Assembly: GCF_001399675.1 (NCBI RefSeq)
Contig: NZ_LJCO01000045.1
Coordinates: forward strand, 1 to 64,000
Source: Paenalicyclobacillus ferrooxydans
GTDB taxonomy: Bacteria; Bacillota; Bacilli; Alicyclobacillales; Alicyclobacillaceae
DNA length: 64,000 bases
Direction of reading: 5' to 3'
Shown: positions 44,467 to 52,765 of the stretch, piece after piece
Position numbering within the stretch: position 1 is the first letter of the stretch
Layout of the letters: each line of letters starts with the position of its first letter
Notes under the pieces: generated by a model
The model's database searches: none
What the model was told of the DNA's origin: nothing
Seen by the model: the letters and a program-made list of their open reading frames with translations, nothing else
Made by a program: the position numbers and the translations under genes

Positions 44467-44858
44467 TACAAACGCTCTCCTTCTATCCTTCCCTCTTTGT
44501 CTCCTTCCATGGTTGTCTCTTTCTCGGAAGACTCGCGAAGGGTCTTCAGCCAAAGTTCAACCAAGTGAATGGTATCGTGATTACAGAAGTAGTAGTGCCA
44601 CACTCCTTTTTGCTGGTGGTCAACGAGACCGGCCTGGCGCAATATGGTTAGATGTCTTGAAATCGTGGACTGCGGCACCTGTAACAAAGAACTCAAGTCC
44701 TGTACACAGATCCCATCCACTGTTTGACCATCCACTGAACAGAAGAATTCCCTTTTCCCAAGAGTCTCTAGGAGGGACCTGCGAGTTGCATCTGACAAGG
44801 CCTTAAACACATCGTCGATCACGATATTTCTTCCACTCTTCGTTTTCAAGTGTGACAT
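44466..44858 (-). CDS. ArsR family winged-helix repressor
   Basis: 130 residues from ATG 44858 (GGAGGAT five bases upstream). Winged helix with KALSDATRRSLLETLG and the recognition helix VPQSTISRHLTILRQAGLV. Cysteines occur at FFCSVDG and GICVQDL; the classic arsenic motif CVCD is not complete (CVQD), so the inducer may not be arsenite. It likely binds the palindrome just upstream and controls the MFS gene coupled to it. Confidence 0.92.
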   Translation of the reverse strand: MSHLKTKSGRNIVIDDVFKALSDATRRSLLETLGKREFFCSVDGQTVDGICVQDLSSLLQVPQSTISRHLTILRQAGLVDHQQKGVWHYYFCNHDTIHLVELWLKTLRESSEKETTMEGDKEGRIEGERL

Positions 44859-44881
44859 CTCACATCCTCCAACCACCATTT

Positions 44882-44909
44882 CTATATATCCGAAAATGCG
44901 AATATATAG
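44882..44909. promoter_or_regulatory. Inverted repeat operator of the arsR-MFS operon
   Basis: CTATATAT-N12-ATATATAG, perfect 8-base arms, 23 bases upstream of the regulator start codon. Position and shape fit autorepression by an ArsR-type dimer. Confidence 0.65.
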
Positions 44910-44945
44910 GATCATAATACCCACAGCGGTATTTGTAAATGGTGA

Positions 44946-46115
44946 CTAGGCAACCCAGTGTGCAGACGCAAACAAACCAGTCAGCCAGACCAACACCACG
45001 ATGCTCACGGCCACAAGCGCCTGGTAGGTTTCTACCCTCCGAATCCTAGCCCCTAGGAACAAGAATACTGGAAATAACACCGCGGCAAATCGGATCATCG
45101 ACATTGGGTACTTTCCGGCCACCGAAGATAATGGAATCAGGAATGCAATCGCGCTAAAGAGCCACTGCTCGAAAGGTAGTGCTCGAATCGATAAAACCAA
45201 GAGTGCCAGAAACAGTAAACAGGTAAGGAACCCCAGCGGATCGTTATGATAGTCAAGCTTCAGTGACTTGCCAAGCCAATCAAAATGGCGATGCCAATGA
45301 GACTTCTCAGCGGTCATGAACATGAGCGGATTGCGATACACGTGCTCGAGCCAGACAAAATATGTACACAAGCCGACAACAGGAAGGACAGAGACGGTCA
45401 CGGCGTTCCGAAAGGCGACAGACCATTGACGGTGCGCTCGAAACTGTACCCAGATAATCCACAGCATCGAAGGTACAGCAAAGACACCCAGGCTGCGCGT
45501 CAATGCTGCCAACGCCAGACATAGACCGGCAAGCGCAAAACGACGTTGATATGCCGATAAAAATCCTCCTGCAATGAACATCAGAAACAAAGACTCGCTG
45601 TAAACCGCAGAAAAGTAGTAGCTGCTTGGAAATAGTGCTAACAGCCAAAGCCCGCGGAGAGTTTGAGTCCGTGACCAGCGTCTTGTCCCAATCAGATACA
45701 GGAGACAGAGTGCGCACAGAAATGCTGCATTTGAAATGATGATCCCGGAAAGAAAATAAGTTCTGTCCCCTACAGGACCGGAAAAGTGTCCATGTGCGCC
45801 AAAACTGAGCAGATGTGCCAACAGACGCATCACGAGTGGGTACAGCGGAAAAAACGCGGTCGCATTCGGAGTCGACTGTGTATAACCGTGTTTGGCAACA
45901 GACAGAAACCACGTGCCGTCCCAGTGCGAGAGGCCGGCAATAAACACACCATATGTCCGGGGTAAGATATCCTTCGATAAGGTTCCGAAGTAGTGCTGCC
46001 AAACTGCCACCGTGACCAAGACGAGCAATAAATGAACAATAAAAATAGACCATACCAAACGGAGTGGTCGTATGTGAGCTCGAATCCATGCGATAGGTCG
46101 CCCGGTCAGGCTCAT
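44946..46115 (-). CDS. PIG-V-like integral membrane mannosyltransferase
   Basis: 389 residues, about ten membrane helices, GT-C type. The first external loop has HWDGTWFLSVAKHGYT, the WDG motif of PIG-V/Gpi18-like mannosyltransferases, followed by AFFPLYPLVMRL. A second motif FPSSYYFSAVYSESLFLMF is also typical. It would transfer a sugar from a lipid-linked donor outside the membrane. AAGGGGGAGGGAGGG precedes ATG 46115. A partial relative lies at the right edge of the window. Confidence 0.82.
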   Translation of the reverse strand: MSLTGRPIAWIRAHIRPLRLVWSIFIVHLLLVLVTVAVWQHYFGTLSKDILPRTYGVFIAGLSHWDGTWFLSVAKHGYTQSTPNATAFFPLYPLVMRLLAHLLSFGAHGHFSGPVGDRTYFLSGIIISNAAFLCALCLLYLIGTRRWSRTQTLRGLWLLALFPSSYYFSAVYSESLFLMFIAGGFLSAYQRRFALAGLCLALAALTRSLGVFAVPSMLWIIWVQFRAHRQWSVAFRNAVTVSVLPVVGLCTYFVWLEHVYRNPLMFMTAEKSHWHRHFDWLGKSLKLDYHNDPLGFLTCLLFLALLVLSIRALPFEQWLFSAIAFLIPLSSVAGKYPMSMIRFAAVLFPVFLFLGARIRRVETYQALVAVSIVVLVWLTGLFASAHWVA

Positions 46116-46374
46116 CCCTCCCTCCCCCTTTACAGACCAGTCAAAGAAGCCACCATATCATGATGGCTCACAGTATCTGAAAGTAAACCAAACCAAATTA
46201 AGCACCATGAGATTCAGCATCCTTCCCAACAAAATCATCCATATAATGGAGTGCTGCATTCACGACGTCTGCACTTATACTTAGTTATGTAACCATCACA
46301 CCTTCATCGCACGTGGCAAATAGCCGCACCGCGCTTAGTAAACAGCTGGTAGAGTCAATTCAGGGGAGAATACC

Positions 46375-47556
46375 ATGACGATACGCACATGGCTACGTAA
46401 GTTACGGATTTCTCGAGGGTTGACGCAGGACGTTGTGGCCAATCATTCGTACATTAATAGAGGGTTCTATTCGCAAATTGAAAATGGAACACGACGTCCA
46501 AGCCCACATGTTGCCTACAAGATTGCCAAGACACTCGGGTGCAGCCCTCAATTGTTCTGGCTGGATGATATGCAAGATGAAACCGAGAATTCTGATCAAT
46601 CAGTAAACTACACGATTTTTTCCCATAATGATCTCGATCTGAGGTACACCTGGCTTTGGAGTCCTTACGGGGACGAGGATGAATATATTGGGAAGTCTGA
46701 TCATGAACTTTATGATGATTGCGTTGATTTGGTCGAGATAAAACAAAATGTCATCGCACAGATGACGGCGGTTGAAAGAGTCATTCAACTCCGTTTCAAT
46801 GGCCAAATGCATTCTTATTTGGCAAAGAGCGAACCACTTCTTGATTTAGACGGAAAGCTCATAGGCACGCATACTGCCATAAGCCGCATACAGACTGTCT
46901 CAACTGAACAGCATGTCATCTCACCGGCCGAGCAAGGACGAGTCAAGGGTCATGTTGTTTACTTCTATGAGTCCCTTCGCAGGTATCTAGATTATGTAGT
47001 GGCGTTCATTATTGACAGTGTTACATCGGGGCTTGACGTATGGGTTGTTGAAGACCCAAACTTACAATCCTCGATTCGTGTCGAGCTGAATCGAAGCATA
47101 GAAAATACCAAGCTTACACTTGTTCACTATGTAGATAGTGGCCTTTTTCATCAGAGTATTGATTCCGATGAAAGGGCTGCCATGAACGAGCAAATGATAA
47201 ATCTGCAAGAATTCTTTACTGGACATCGATCTCCCATGCGTGTCTGGGTTCACGTTCATTTCAAGACTGATGACATGCTTTCTGACCACGCGAGACTGAG
47301 TCCCTGGGAGAACGCCGTTGATGAAGGGCTTGCGAGTCATGACTCCACCGTTGTCTGTGCCTACAATGCAATGGAGACGCCCGCTTCTGTACAAACGGCG
47401 ATGCTGAGACATCACAAATATTTCATGACAGACTTGGAACTTGTCAGTTCCCCACTTTACAAGAGAGGAAACAGCGATCCAATTTTCCCGACCTTTGCCA
47501 GACAGATTCATACATCTCATGGAGGCAAAAACCATACAGAAACGTTCGATGAGTAA
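46375..47556 (+). CDS. HTH-PAS-MEDS one-component regulator
   Basis: 393 residues in three parts. An XRE-type helix-turn-helix (about 4-58, SRGLTQDVVANHSYINRGFYSQIENG). A PAS-like domain (about 85-180: LRYTWLWSP, IGKSDHELYDD, PLLDLDGKLIGTHTAISRI). A MEDS domain as in DcmR (about 190-370: HVVYFYESLRRYLDYVVAFI, VWVVEDP, TVVCAYNAMETPASV, YFMTDLELV). MEDS domains are thought to sense small carbon compounds. AGGGGAG precedes ATG 46375. A MEDS-only paralogue follows. No target is known. Confidence 0.82.
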   Translation: MTIRTWLRKLRISRGLTQDVVANHSYINRGFYSQIENGTRRPSPHVAYKIAKTLGCSPQLFWLDDMQDETENSDQSVNYTIFSHNDLDLRYTWLWSPYGDEDEYIGKSDHELYDDCVDLVEIKQNVIAQMTAVERVIQLRFNGQMHSYLAKSEPLLDLDGKLIGTHTAISRIQTVSTEQHVISPAEQGRVKGHVVYFYESLRRYLDYVVAFIIDSVTSGLDVWVVEDPNLQSSIRVELNRSIENTKLTLVHYVDSGLFHQSIDSDERAAMNEQMINLQEFFTGHRSPMRVWVHVHFKTDDMLSDHARLSPWENAVDEGLASHDSTVVCAYNAMETPASVQTAMLRHHKYFMTDLELVSSPLYKRGNSDPIFPTFARQIHTSHGGKNHTETFDE

Positions 47557-47688
47557 ACCTCTATCTGCTGCCTGTTAAAGGCAGCGGATACAGTGTGTAC
47601 CTGCCTTGGGTTTCCAGTAAAGCTCCATTTGCGGCGCACCCCCGTCACCGTATAATAGCTGTTGAATAGGTTTGCGGAGGCATCGACA

Positions 47689-48273
47689 ATGGATACACAG
47701 GTACTACAACTGACGGAACAGCTTAAGATAGTCAACAAAGGGCACATACTGTACCTGTATGAATCTTTACAAGATTACGTTGAAAATGCTGTGGCCTATG
47801 GAATCAGCGGGATGGAATATGGACATCAAGTATTCTTTATTGAAGACCGTGAAATCTTTGCAATGATAAAGAGACAATTACAGCAACGCCTAAACATTGA
47901 TAGTCTTCCGGGACATATACATCACGTCGACAATCAGGAGTTTTACAGTACTCATGGAGATTTCAACTACGTAACCATCGTTAGATACTTTGAGAGCATG
48001 CTACAACCGTTCCTCCTTCACAACACCGCACTTCGAACTTGGGCGCATGTCGAGTGGAGAGAACAAGATAACATCACGGAAAAACTTGAAGAGTTTGAGG
48101 CCATCGCCGATGACAGTGTCAGCGATTTAGATGTCATGTCGCTCTGCGCATACAATGCGAACACACTGCCTGCATCGTTCGTATCCAGGATGTTACGAAG
48201 CCACGGAATGTATATGACTGACGAGGAACTAGTAAAATCACCCCTCTACAGGGTTAGGGAGAGCCACACCTGA
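47689..48273 (+). CDS. Stand-alone MEDS domain protein
   Basis: 194 residues from ATG 47689 (GCGGAGG eight bases upstream). It is a MEDS domain alone, matching the C-terminal part of the preceding protein: ILYLYESLQDYVENAVAYGI, VFFIEDREI, LCAYNANTLPASFV, MYMTDEELVKSPLYR. It may compete with, or pass a signal to, the HTH-PAS-MEDS protein. No DNA-binding or catalytic part is visible. Confidence 0.8.
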   Translation: MDTQVLQLTEQLKIVNKGHILYLYESLQDYVENAVAYGISGMEYGHQVFFIEDREIFAMIKRQLQQRLNIDSLPGHIHHVDNQEFYSTHGDFNYVTIVRYFESMLQPFLLHNTALRTWAHVEWREQDNITEKLEEFEAIADDSVSDLDVMSLCAYNANTLPASFVSRMLRSHGMYMTDEELVKSPLYRVRESHT

Positions 48274-48335
48274 CTCACACGAGACAAGCTGATTTTTGTA
48301 TACAGATAGAGTAATCTTCCACCTGCCAAGCAGCT

Positions 48336-48370
48336 CATTGACATCACTCATTGACATCACTCATCGACAC
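48336..48370. repeat. 13-bp tandem repeat, 2.7 copies
   Basis: CATTGACATCACT at 48336 and 48349, with a partial third copy CATCGACAC at 48362. Intergenic. Confidence 0.9.
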
Positions 48371-48498
48371 ACCCTACCCCAATGCGGCAATTCGCCGCGT
48401 TTCTCGTCTGATTGCCGCACTTGATGGAGTGTATTTTGTGTTAAGTTACACAAATGTGCACGGCAGATACAGGGATACCATTTGAGAGGATGACGGTG

Positions 48499-48714
48499 AT
48501 GAATGGGAAGAACGGGATGGCAACAGAATCGTATCTCAGAATGCGGTTTAAAGAGGCAGGAGTGAATCCGTCAGATATTGAGCGGCTGGTTCAACAGCTC
48601 TGTGGCGAAAAGGCTCCGCCAAACCTGCATCTCCTTCATAATCGGTTACCCAAAACACTCCAACGCAGTAGCTTTAATCCGGACGCTGCTCTATCTTCCT
48701 GTACCCAGTGTTGA
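48499..48714 (+). CDS. Small hypothetical protein
   Basis: 71 residues from ATG 48499 (GAGAGGAT seven bases upstream). A helical N-terminal half (ESYLRMRFKEAGVNPSDIERLVQQL) resembles small UBA-like or three-helix proteins; the C-terminal half is irregular and ends in CTQC. Its stop is one base from the convergent DMT transporter stop. Not recognised. Confidence 0.55.
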   Translation: MNGKNGMATESYLRMRFKEAGVNPSDIERLVQQLCGEKAPPNLHLLHNRLPKTLQRSSFNPDAALSSCTQC

Positions 48715-48715
48715 C

Positions 48716-49648
48716 TTATAACGATTGTTCCAGCAAGTCGCTCTCCATGACCTCTGGAAAAGCTTTCGGCGTCCGAAAGGCACTCCGGTTGGCGATAAAC
48801 ACGCCAGACAGAACAAGTACTCCCCCCAGGATCTGCGTGATATAAATGGGATTATGCAAGACAAAGTGACCTGCGATTAACGCAATGAACGGCGGAATGT
48901 TCATGAACATTGATGCCGTTCCTGCACCGGTAACTGCGACACCACGGTTCCACCAGAAGCCTGCCATGCCTTGTGCCACAATACCGGCGACAGCCATGAG
49001 CAGCCAAGGCCACATGTCTGAACTCACCACACTGTGACCAAGCATGCCTTCTCCCACCGCTGCAGGTACCATCAGAGCACTACCTAAGACAGTTGAGAAA
49101 ATCGTTACTGAATAGGAGGACATGCTCCCTGAAAGCCTTCGAATGAACAGGAGACTAATTGACATGCCGAGCATTGCCAACAGAAGGTAGACATCACCCA
49201 GTGAAACCCCAATGGACTGACCTGCGAAGACGACGATGACGACCACTCCGGCAAGACTGAAGAGTGCACCGACCACCTTCGATGCCGTTAAAGACACCTT
49301 CAAAAATACGCGTTCCAGAACTGTAGTGACAATTGGGGACATCGCGATGATTAACGAGGCATTCGCTGCCGTAGACTCTTTCAACCCTGTAAAATAGAAG
49401 ACCTGATTCATCAGTGTCCCAAAGATGCCCGCTCCGGCCAGCAATGCCCACTCTGCTTTCGTTGGCTTCCGCAGACCGCCAACTCTTAGGGCCACCAGGA
49501 TCAGAAAAATCGACGTCATGCTGATTCGGGCGCAGGATAGAAAAATCGGAGAAAAATAGTTGAGTAGGTCAGCACTAACCACGTAATTACAACCCCACAA
49601 TAGGGCGACCCCAAACAAGCGAATGATTGCACTTTTCTGTTCTGACAT
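48716..49648 (-). CDS. EamA/DMT family transporter
   Basis: 310 residues, ten helices in two EamA repeats (about 8-140 and 150-290). Typical motifs are LLWGCNYVVSADLL near the start and the repeat ends IALIAGHFVLHNPIYITQILGGVLVLSGV. It is probably an exporter of amino acids or metabolites. GGAG precedes ATG 49648. Confidence 0.9.
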   Translation of the reverse strand: MSEQKSAIIRLFGVALLWGCNYVVSADLLNYFSPIFLSCARISMTSIFLILVALRVGGLRKPTKAEWALLAGAGIFGTLMNQVFYFTGLKESTAANASLIIAMSPIVTTVLERVFLKVSLTASKVVGALFSLAGVVVIVVFAGQSIGVSLGDVYLLLAMLGMSISLLFIRRLSGSMSSYSVTIFSTVLGSALMVPAAVGEGMLGHSVVSSDMWPWLLMAVAGIVAQGMAGFWWNRGVAVTGAGTASMFMNIPPFIALIAGHFVLHNPIYITQILGGVLVLSGVFIANRSAFRTPKAFPEVMESDLLEQSL

Positions 49649-49895
49649 CCTTCACACTCCACCTGGCGGAGACAATCAACTTAGCACAGTATCTCAGAGC
49701 CGGAATATCCAATCAAGCATGAAATTCACCCATCACCTTCTGCAACACCGTCATTAGATGGGTGTAACTGAAACTGACACATGTACGTGCGATTTTCTAT
49801 GAGCAAATCATGAAATACACAGTAAAATATGAAGTGAAAAACGATGGTACGCGACATCAGCCTGTCGGACTTCGAAGAGGAATGGAGGCGGCGTC

Positions 49896-50642
49896 ATGGG
49901 TTTTTCACTTGTTCTAAGACGGAGTATGTATGGTGTGCTGTGTATAGCCCTGTTGGGCATGTTTGGTTTTGCTGGTTTAGCCGTGTATTTCTCGCACATC
50001 AGTCCAATCGCACAGCGCCTGCAACGCGCTGCCGAACAAAAAATCAAAACAGACCACATCCATCTTCTGACTTATCAACAGATACCGAGGACTTTCCGCC
50101 AGGCCATCATTGCTACAGAAGACCGGCACTTCTATTGGGATCCCGGAATTGATCCCGAGGGGCTGATACGGGCCGCATTCGTCGACCTGCGCCAAGGCGG
50201 GTTTGTTCAAGGGGGGTCTACAATTACGCAACAATTGGTGGACAACACCCTGCTCGGCAAGCAAAAGACGCTGCACCGAAAGATTCTTCAGGCCATCTAT
50301 GCAATAGGGATTTATGACACTGTAAGCAAACCGGAGGTATTGACGCTTTACACAAACCTCATTTACTACGGGGATGGTGCTTATGGGCTGTACAACGCGG
50401 CTGAAACTTACTTCGGAAAGCCACCCTCAAAGTTAAACAGCAATCAGTTGACACTGTTAGCGGGATTGCCCAATTCCCCTCACTGGTTCAACCCTGAACG
50501 AGCATTAAAGTTGGCACGCAAAAGGCAAGATGTTGTTGTGGACAGCCTGGTGGACACTCACAAAATTTCAAACGCTAAAGCGGCCCAAATTTTAAAAGAA
50601 ACCTTGGGTTTAAAGGAACACGACAAGATACAGCAAGCGTAA
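49896..50642 (+). CDS. Monofunctional peptidoglycan glycosyltransferase (GT51)
   Basis: 248 residues. One N-terminal membrane anchor (about 10-32), then a GT51 domain only. Catalytic Glu75 is in IATEDRHFYWDPGID, followed by QGGSTITQQLVDNTLL, ILQAIYAI and GKPPSKLNSNQLTLLAGLPNSP. It polymerises lipid II; there is no transpeptidase domain, as in MtgA/SgtB. GGAGGCGG precedes ATG 49896. A terminator follows. Confidence 0.93.
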   Translation: MGFSLVLRRSMYGVLCIALLGMFGFAGLAVYFSHISPIAQRLQRAAEQKIKTDHIHLLTYQQIPRTFRQAIIATEDRHFYWDPGIDPEGLIRAAFVDLRQGGFVQGGSTITQQLVDNTLLGKQKTLHRKILQAIYAIGIYDTVSKPEVLTLYTNLIYYGDGAYGLYNAAETYFGKPPSKLNSNQLTLLAGLPNSPHWFNPERALKLARKRQDVVVDSLVDTHKISNAKAAQILKETLGLKEHDKIQQA

Positions 50643-50651
50643 CAATGAAAT

Positions 50652-50683
50652 AAAACGGCGTGCAAAGTGTGCACGCCGTTTTT
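50652..50683. terminator. Bidirectional terminator, GT51 and globin genes
   Basis: 13-bp stem AAAACGGCGTGCA / TGCACGCCGTTTT with A and T tracts on the two sides, between convergent stops. Confidence 0.9.
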
Positions 50684-50698
50684 GTCCTCTTTGTGCAA

Positions 50699-51085
50699 CT
50701 ATTGTGGCGCGTTTACCATCTCATAGGCTTTCTGTTGCACTTCGCGAAGCAAAAGCTCACGGCTGTGGTCCAAAACATGATAGTCATTCAATGTGAGGCG
50801 AAGGCAATTCACCCATTCGTCCGCATCGTTACGTGAAATTGGCGTCCGATTTGGGTTGTGCTCGCTAGGAAGTTCAGGATCTCCTGTCTTCGTCACGATA
50901 ATATTGCCACGCAGAAAATCCGAAATGAATGGCTTGTATTTCTGCTTTAATTCCCCGCAATCCTCGGGATACAAGTTTGCGATATTTTTATTTGCTTTGA
51001 TATGGCGAAAAAAATCATCCATAAAATCATCCATTTTTGCGTGGCCGATCTGGTCGTAAATATCAGTCGGAATCGGTTCTGGCAT
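50699..51085 (-). CDS. Globin-like protein (truncated haemoglobin group II pattern)
   Basis: 128 residues. The pattern matches group II truncated globins: LYPEDCGELKQKYKPFISDFLRG aligns with the E-helix region, the proximal histidine would be His76 in LPSEHNPNRTPIS, and DADEWVNCLRLTL forms the following helix. The usual distal Tyr at B10 is not obvious (Phe25 or Phe26 there). It lies 39 bases downstream of the desaturase gene on the same strand, so co-transcription is likely. Oxygen handling for the desaturase is possible but inferred. Confidence 0.7.
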   Translation of the reverse strand: MPEPIPTDIYDQIGHAKMDDFMDDFFRHIKANKNIANLYPEDCGELKQKYKPFISDFLRGNIIVTKTGDPELPSEHNPNRTPISRNDADEWVNCLRLTLNDYHVLDHSRELLLREVQQKAYEMVNAPQ

Positions 51086-51124
51086 GGGACAGCCTCCTTT
51101 ACCAAGGTTATGTCTAGGCTGTCT

Positions 51125-52144
51125 TTATACAAGTTCTTTTATGCCCCGAAATCCAATAAATTTTTTCTTATCCTCATCCCACAGTCGAAAACGCAGGGAG
51201 CGCAAACTGGAAAACAGACCCACAGTGGAAACCTCTTGCAGATACGTAACTTGGTCATAGATGTGTTGAAGATTGTAATTCGGTACTCTAGGCCCAAGAT
51301 GATGAATGTGGTGAAAGCCAATATTTCCAGTCATCCATTGCAACACTTTCGGCAACTTATAAAATGAACTCCCTCGAAGCGCAGCCGTAACATAGTCCCA
51401 GTTCTCTGCATTCTCGAAGTAGCTGTCTTCAAATTGGTGCTGTACGTAGAACAGCCAAATACCAGCCATGCCTGCCAGGTAAAGAATTGGGCCCTCAATC
51501 AGCAGAAATCGTTCCCATCCCAAAGTCCAACAACCGAATGTTACCACCCCTGCAAGAACCACATTCGTTACGTAGGTATTAAAACGTTCTCGCGGCCCCG
51601 CCCCTTTCCTATTAAAGCGGTATTTCACTATGACAAGAAAGATAGGGCCAAGTCCGAACATGACAATTGGATTTCTATACATTCGATAAAGCAGTCGTTT
51701 AGCGACAGACAACTTGAGGTATTCATCCACAGTCAGGGTTGCGATGTCCCCCATGCCTCTGCGGCTCAAGTTCCCATTTCCTGCATGATGAACGCTGTGT
51801 TCATACTTCCATTGGTGATATGGAAAAAAGGTGAGCAATCCCGTGAAAATTCCAACGACATCATTCGCCCTTCGACTCTTAAAGAAAGAATGGTGACCAC
51901 AATCATGAAAGATAATAAATGTTCGTACCAAGAACCCAGCTGCCGGAATGGTCAGGAGAAGTGTCAACCAAACCGATATGGAAAAGCAAAAATAAGCTCC
52001 AGACCACAAGACCAGAAATGGTACTATCGTGTTAAAGAGTTGCCACCAACTTTTCTTAATGTTCGGATTTTGATAGGCCTCGAGAGCTATTTTCCAATAC
52101 TTCGGATCCTCGTTAACGTTAATGGTCTTCATCTCTCCTTCCAT
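51125..52144 (-). CDS. des: Membrane fatty acid desaturase (Des-like)
   Basis: About 339 residues, closely resembling the Bacillus acyl-lipid desaturase Des. Three histidine boxes bind the di-iron centre: HDCGHHSF, HSVHHA and FHHIHHL. LFYVQHQFEDSYF and SSFYKLPKVLQWMTGNIG are shared with Des. It introduces double bonds into membrane lipids to keep them fluid in the cold. The start is uncertain: ATG 52144 or ATG 52132 (AAGGAG only two bases away), with the frame open to 52177. It follows a cold-shock gene and precedes the globin gene. Confidence 0.92.
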   Translation of the reverse strand: MEGEMKTINVNEDPKYWKIALEAYQNPNIKKSWWQLFNTIVPFLVLWSGAYFCFSISVWLTLLLTIPAAGFLVRTFIIFHDCGHHSFFKSRRANDVVGIFTGLLTFFPYHQWKYEHSVHHAGNGNLSRRGMGDIATLTVDEYLKLSVAKRLLYRMYRNPIVMFGLGPIFLVIVKYRFNRKGAGPRERFNTYVTNVVLAGVVTFGCWTLGWERFLLIEGPILYLAGMAGIWLFYVQHQFEDSYFENAENWDYVTAALRGSSFYKLPKVLQWMTGNIGFHHIHHLGPRVPNYNLQHIYDQVTYLQEVSTVGLFSSLRSLRFRLWDEDKKKFIGFRGIKELV

Positions 52145-52206
52145 TTTCAGCAACAAAATGTCTATTCTTGCCCTCACACATGGGACAATCAGCTTGCAAA
52201 GTGTAA

Positions 52207-52257
52207 ATAAAAAAGGACTGCCCTTCAGGAATCAAATTGATGCCTTGAGGACAGTCC
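52207..52257 (-). terminator. Terminator of the cold-shock gene
   Basis: On the minus strand GGACTGTCC pairs with GGGCAGTCC around an inner stem, followed by TTTTTTA. It separates csp from the desaturase. Confidence 0.85.
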
Positions 52258-52273
52258 AGTTCATCAGGATCGA

Positions 52274-52468
52274 TTACGCTACGTTAGCTGCTTGAGGACC
52301 TTTTGCACCCTGAACAATGTCAAAGGTAACGCGTTGTCCTTCTTCAAGGGTCTTATATCCATCCCCTTGGATTGCACTGAAATGTACAAATACGTCTTCG
52401 CCGCCTTCAACTTCGATGAAACCAAAACCTTTTTCTGAGTTAAACCACTTCACTGTACCTTGATTCAA
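52274..52468 (-). CDS. Cold-shock protein (CspB family)
   Basis: 64 residues. The OB-fold RNA-binding motifs RNP1 (KGFGFIEV) and RNP2 (VFVHFSAI) are intact. It acts as an RNA chaperone at low temperature. TTG 52468 with AGGAGG eight bases upstream. The transcript has a leader of about 140 bases, as cold-shock genes usually do. Confidence 0.96.
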   Translation of the reverse strand: MNQGTVKWFNSEKGFGFIEVEGGEDVFVHFSAIQGDGYKTLEEGQRVTFDIVQGAKGPQAANVA

Positions 52469-52615
52469 AGTAAATTCCTCCTGCAGTGCCCATTGGCAAA
52501 ATTTTTGTTCAATTCGTCTAAATGTAAAACCGTTCTACTCTGCACGCACCATGAGGCGCAAAATAAACGGCTCAAAATGTTTACACCATATGAACGATCA
52601 CGCTTGAACAATGTA

Positions 52616-52644
52616 ATCATACACCATTTAGACCAGCGCGTCAA
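52616..52644 (-). promoter_or_regulatory. Sigma-A promoter of the cold-shock gene
   Basis: On the minus strand TTGACG (52644-52639), 17-base spacer, TATGAT (52621-52616). Predicted transcription start near 52609, leaving a long untranslated leader. Confidence 0.8.
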
Positions 52645-52765
52645 ATTTTAATTCGGCTAAACCTGACCAAGTCGCATCGCCTTCTCTGTACGACTGTCTC
52701 GGAACCATCGGGATGGTATGATAGACGGAGTCATATGTAACACCAGATGTGGGGAGTCGAATGAG

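Noticed and set aside
46375-48273. Anti-phage defence module
   Set aside because: MEDS and PAS domains point to sensing. No nuclease, toxin, helicase or methyltransferase is adjacent.
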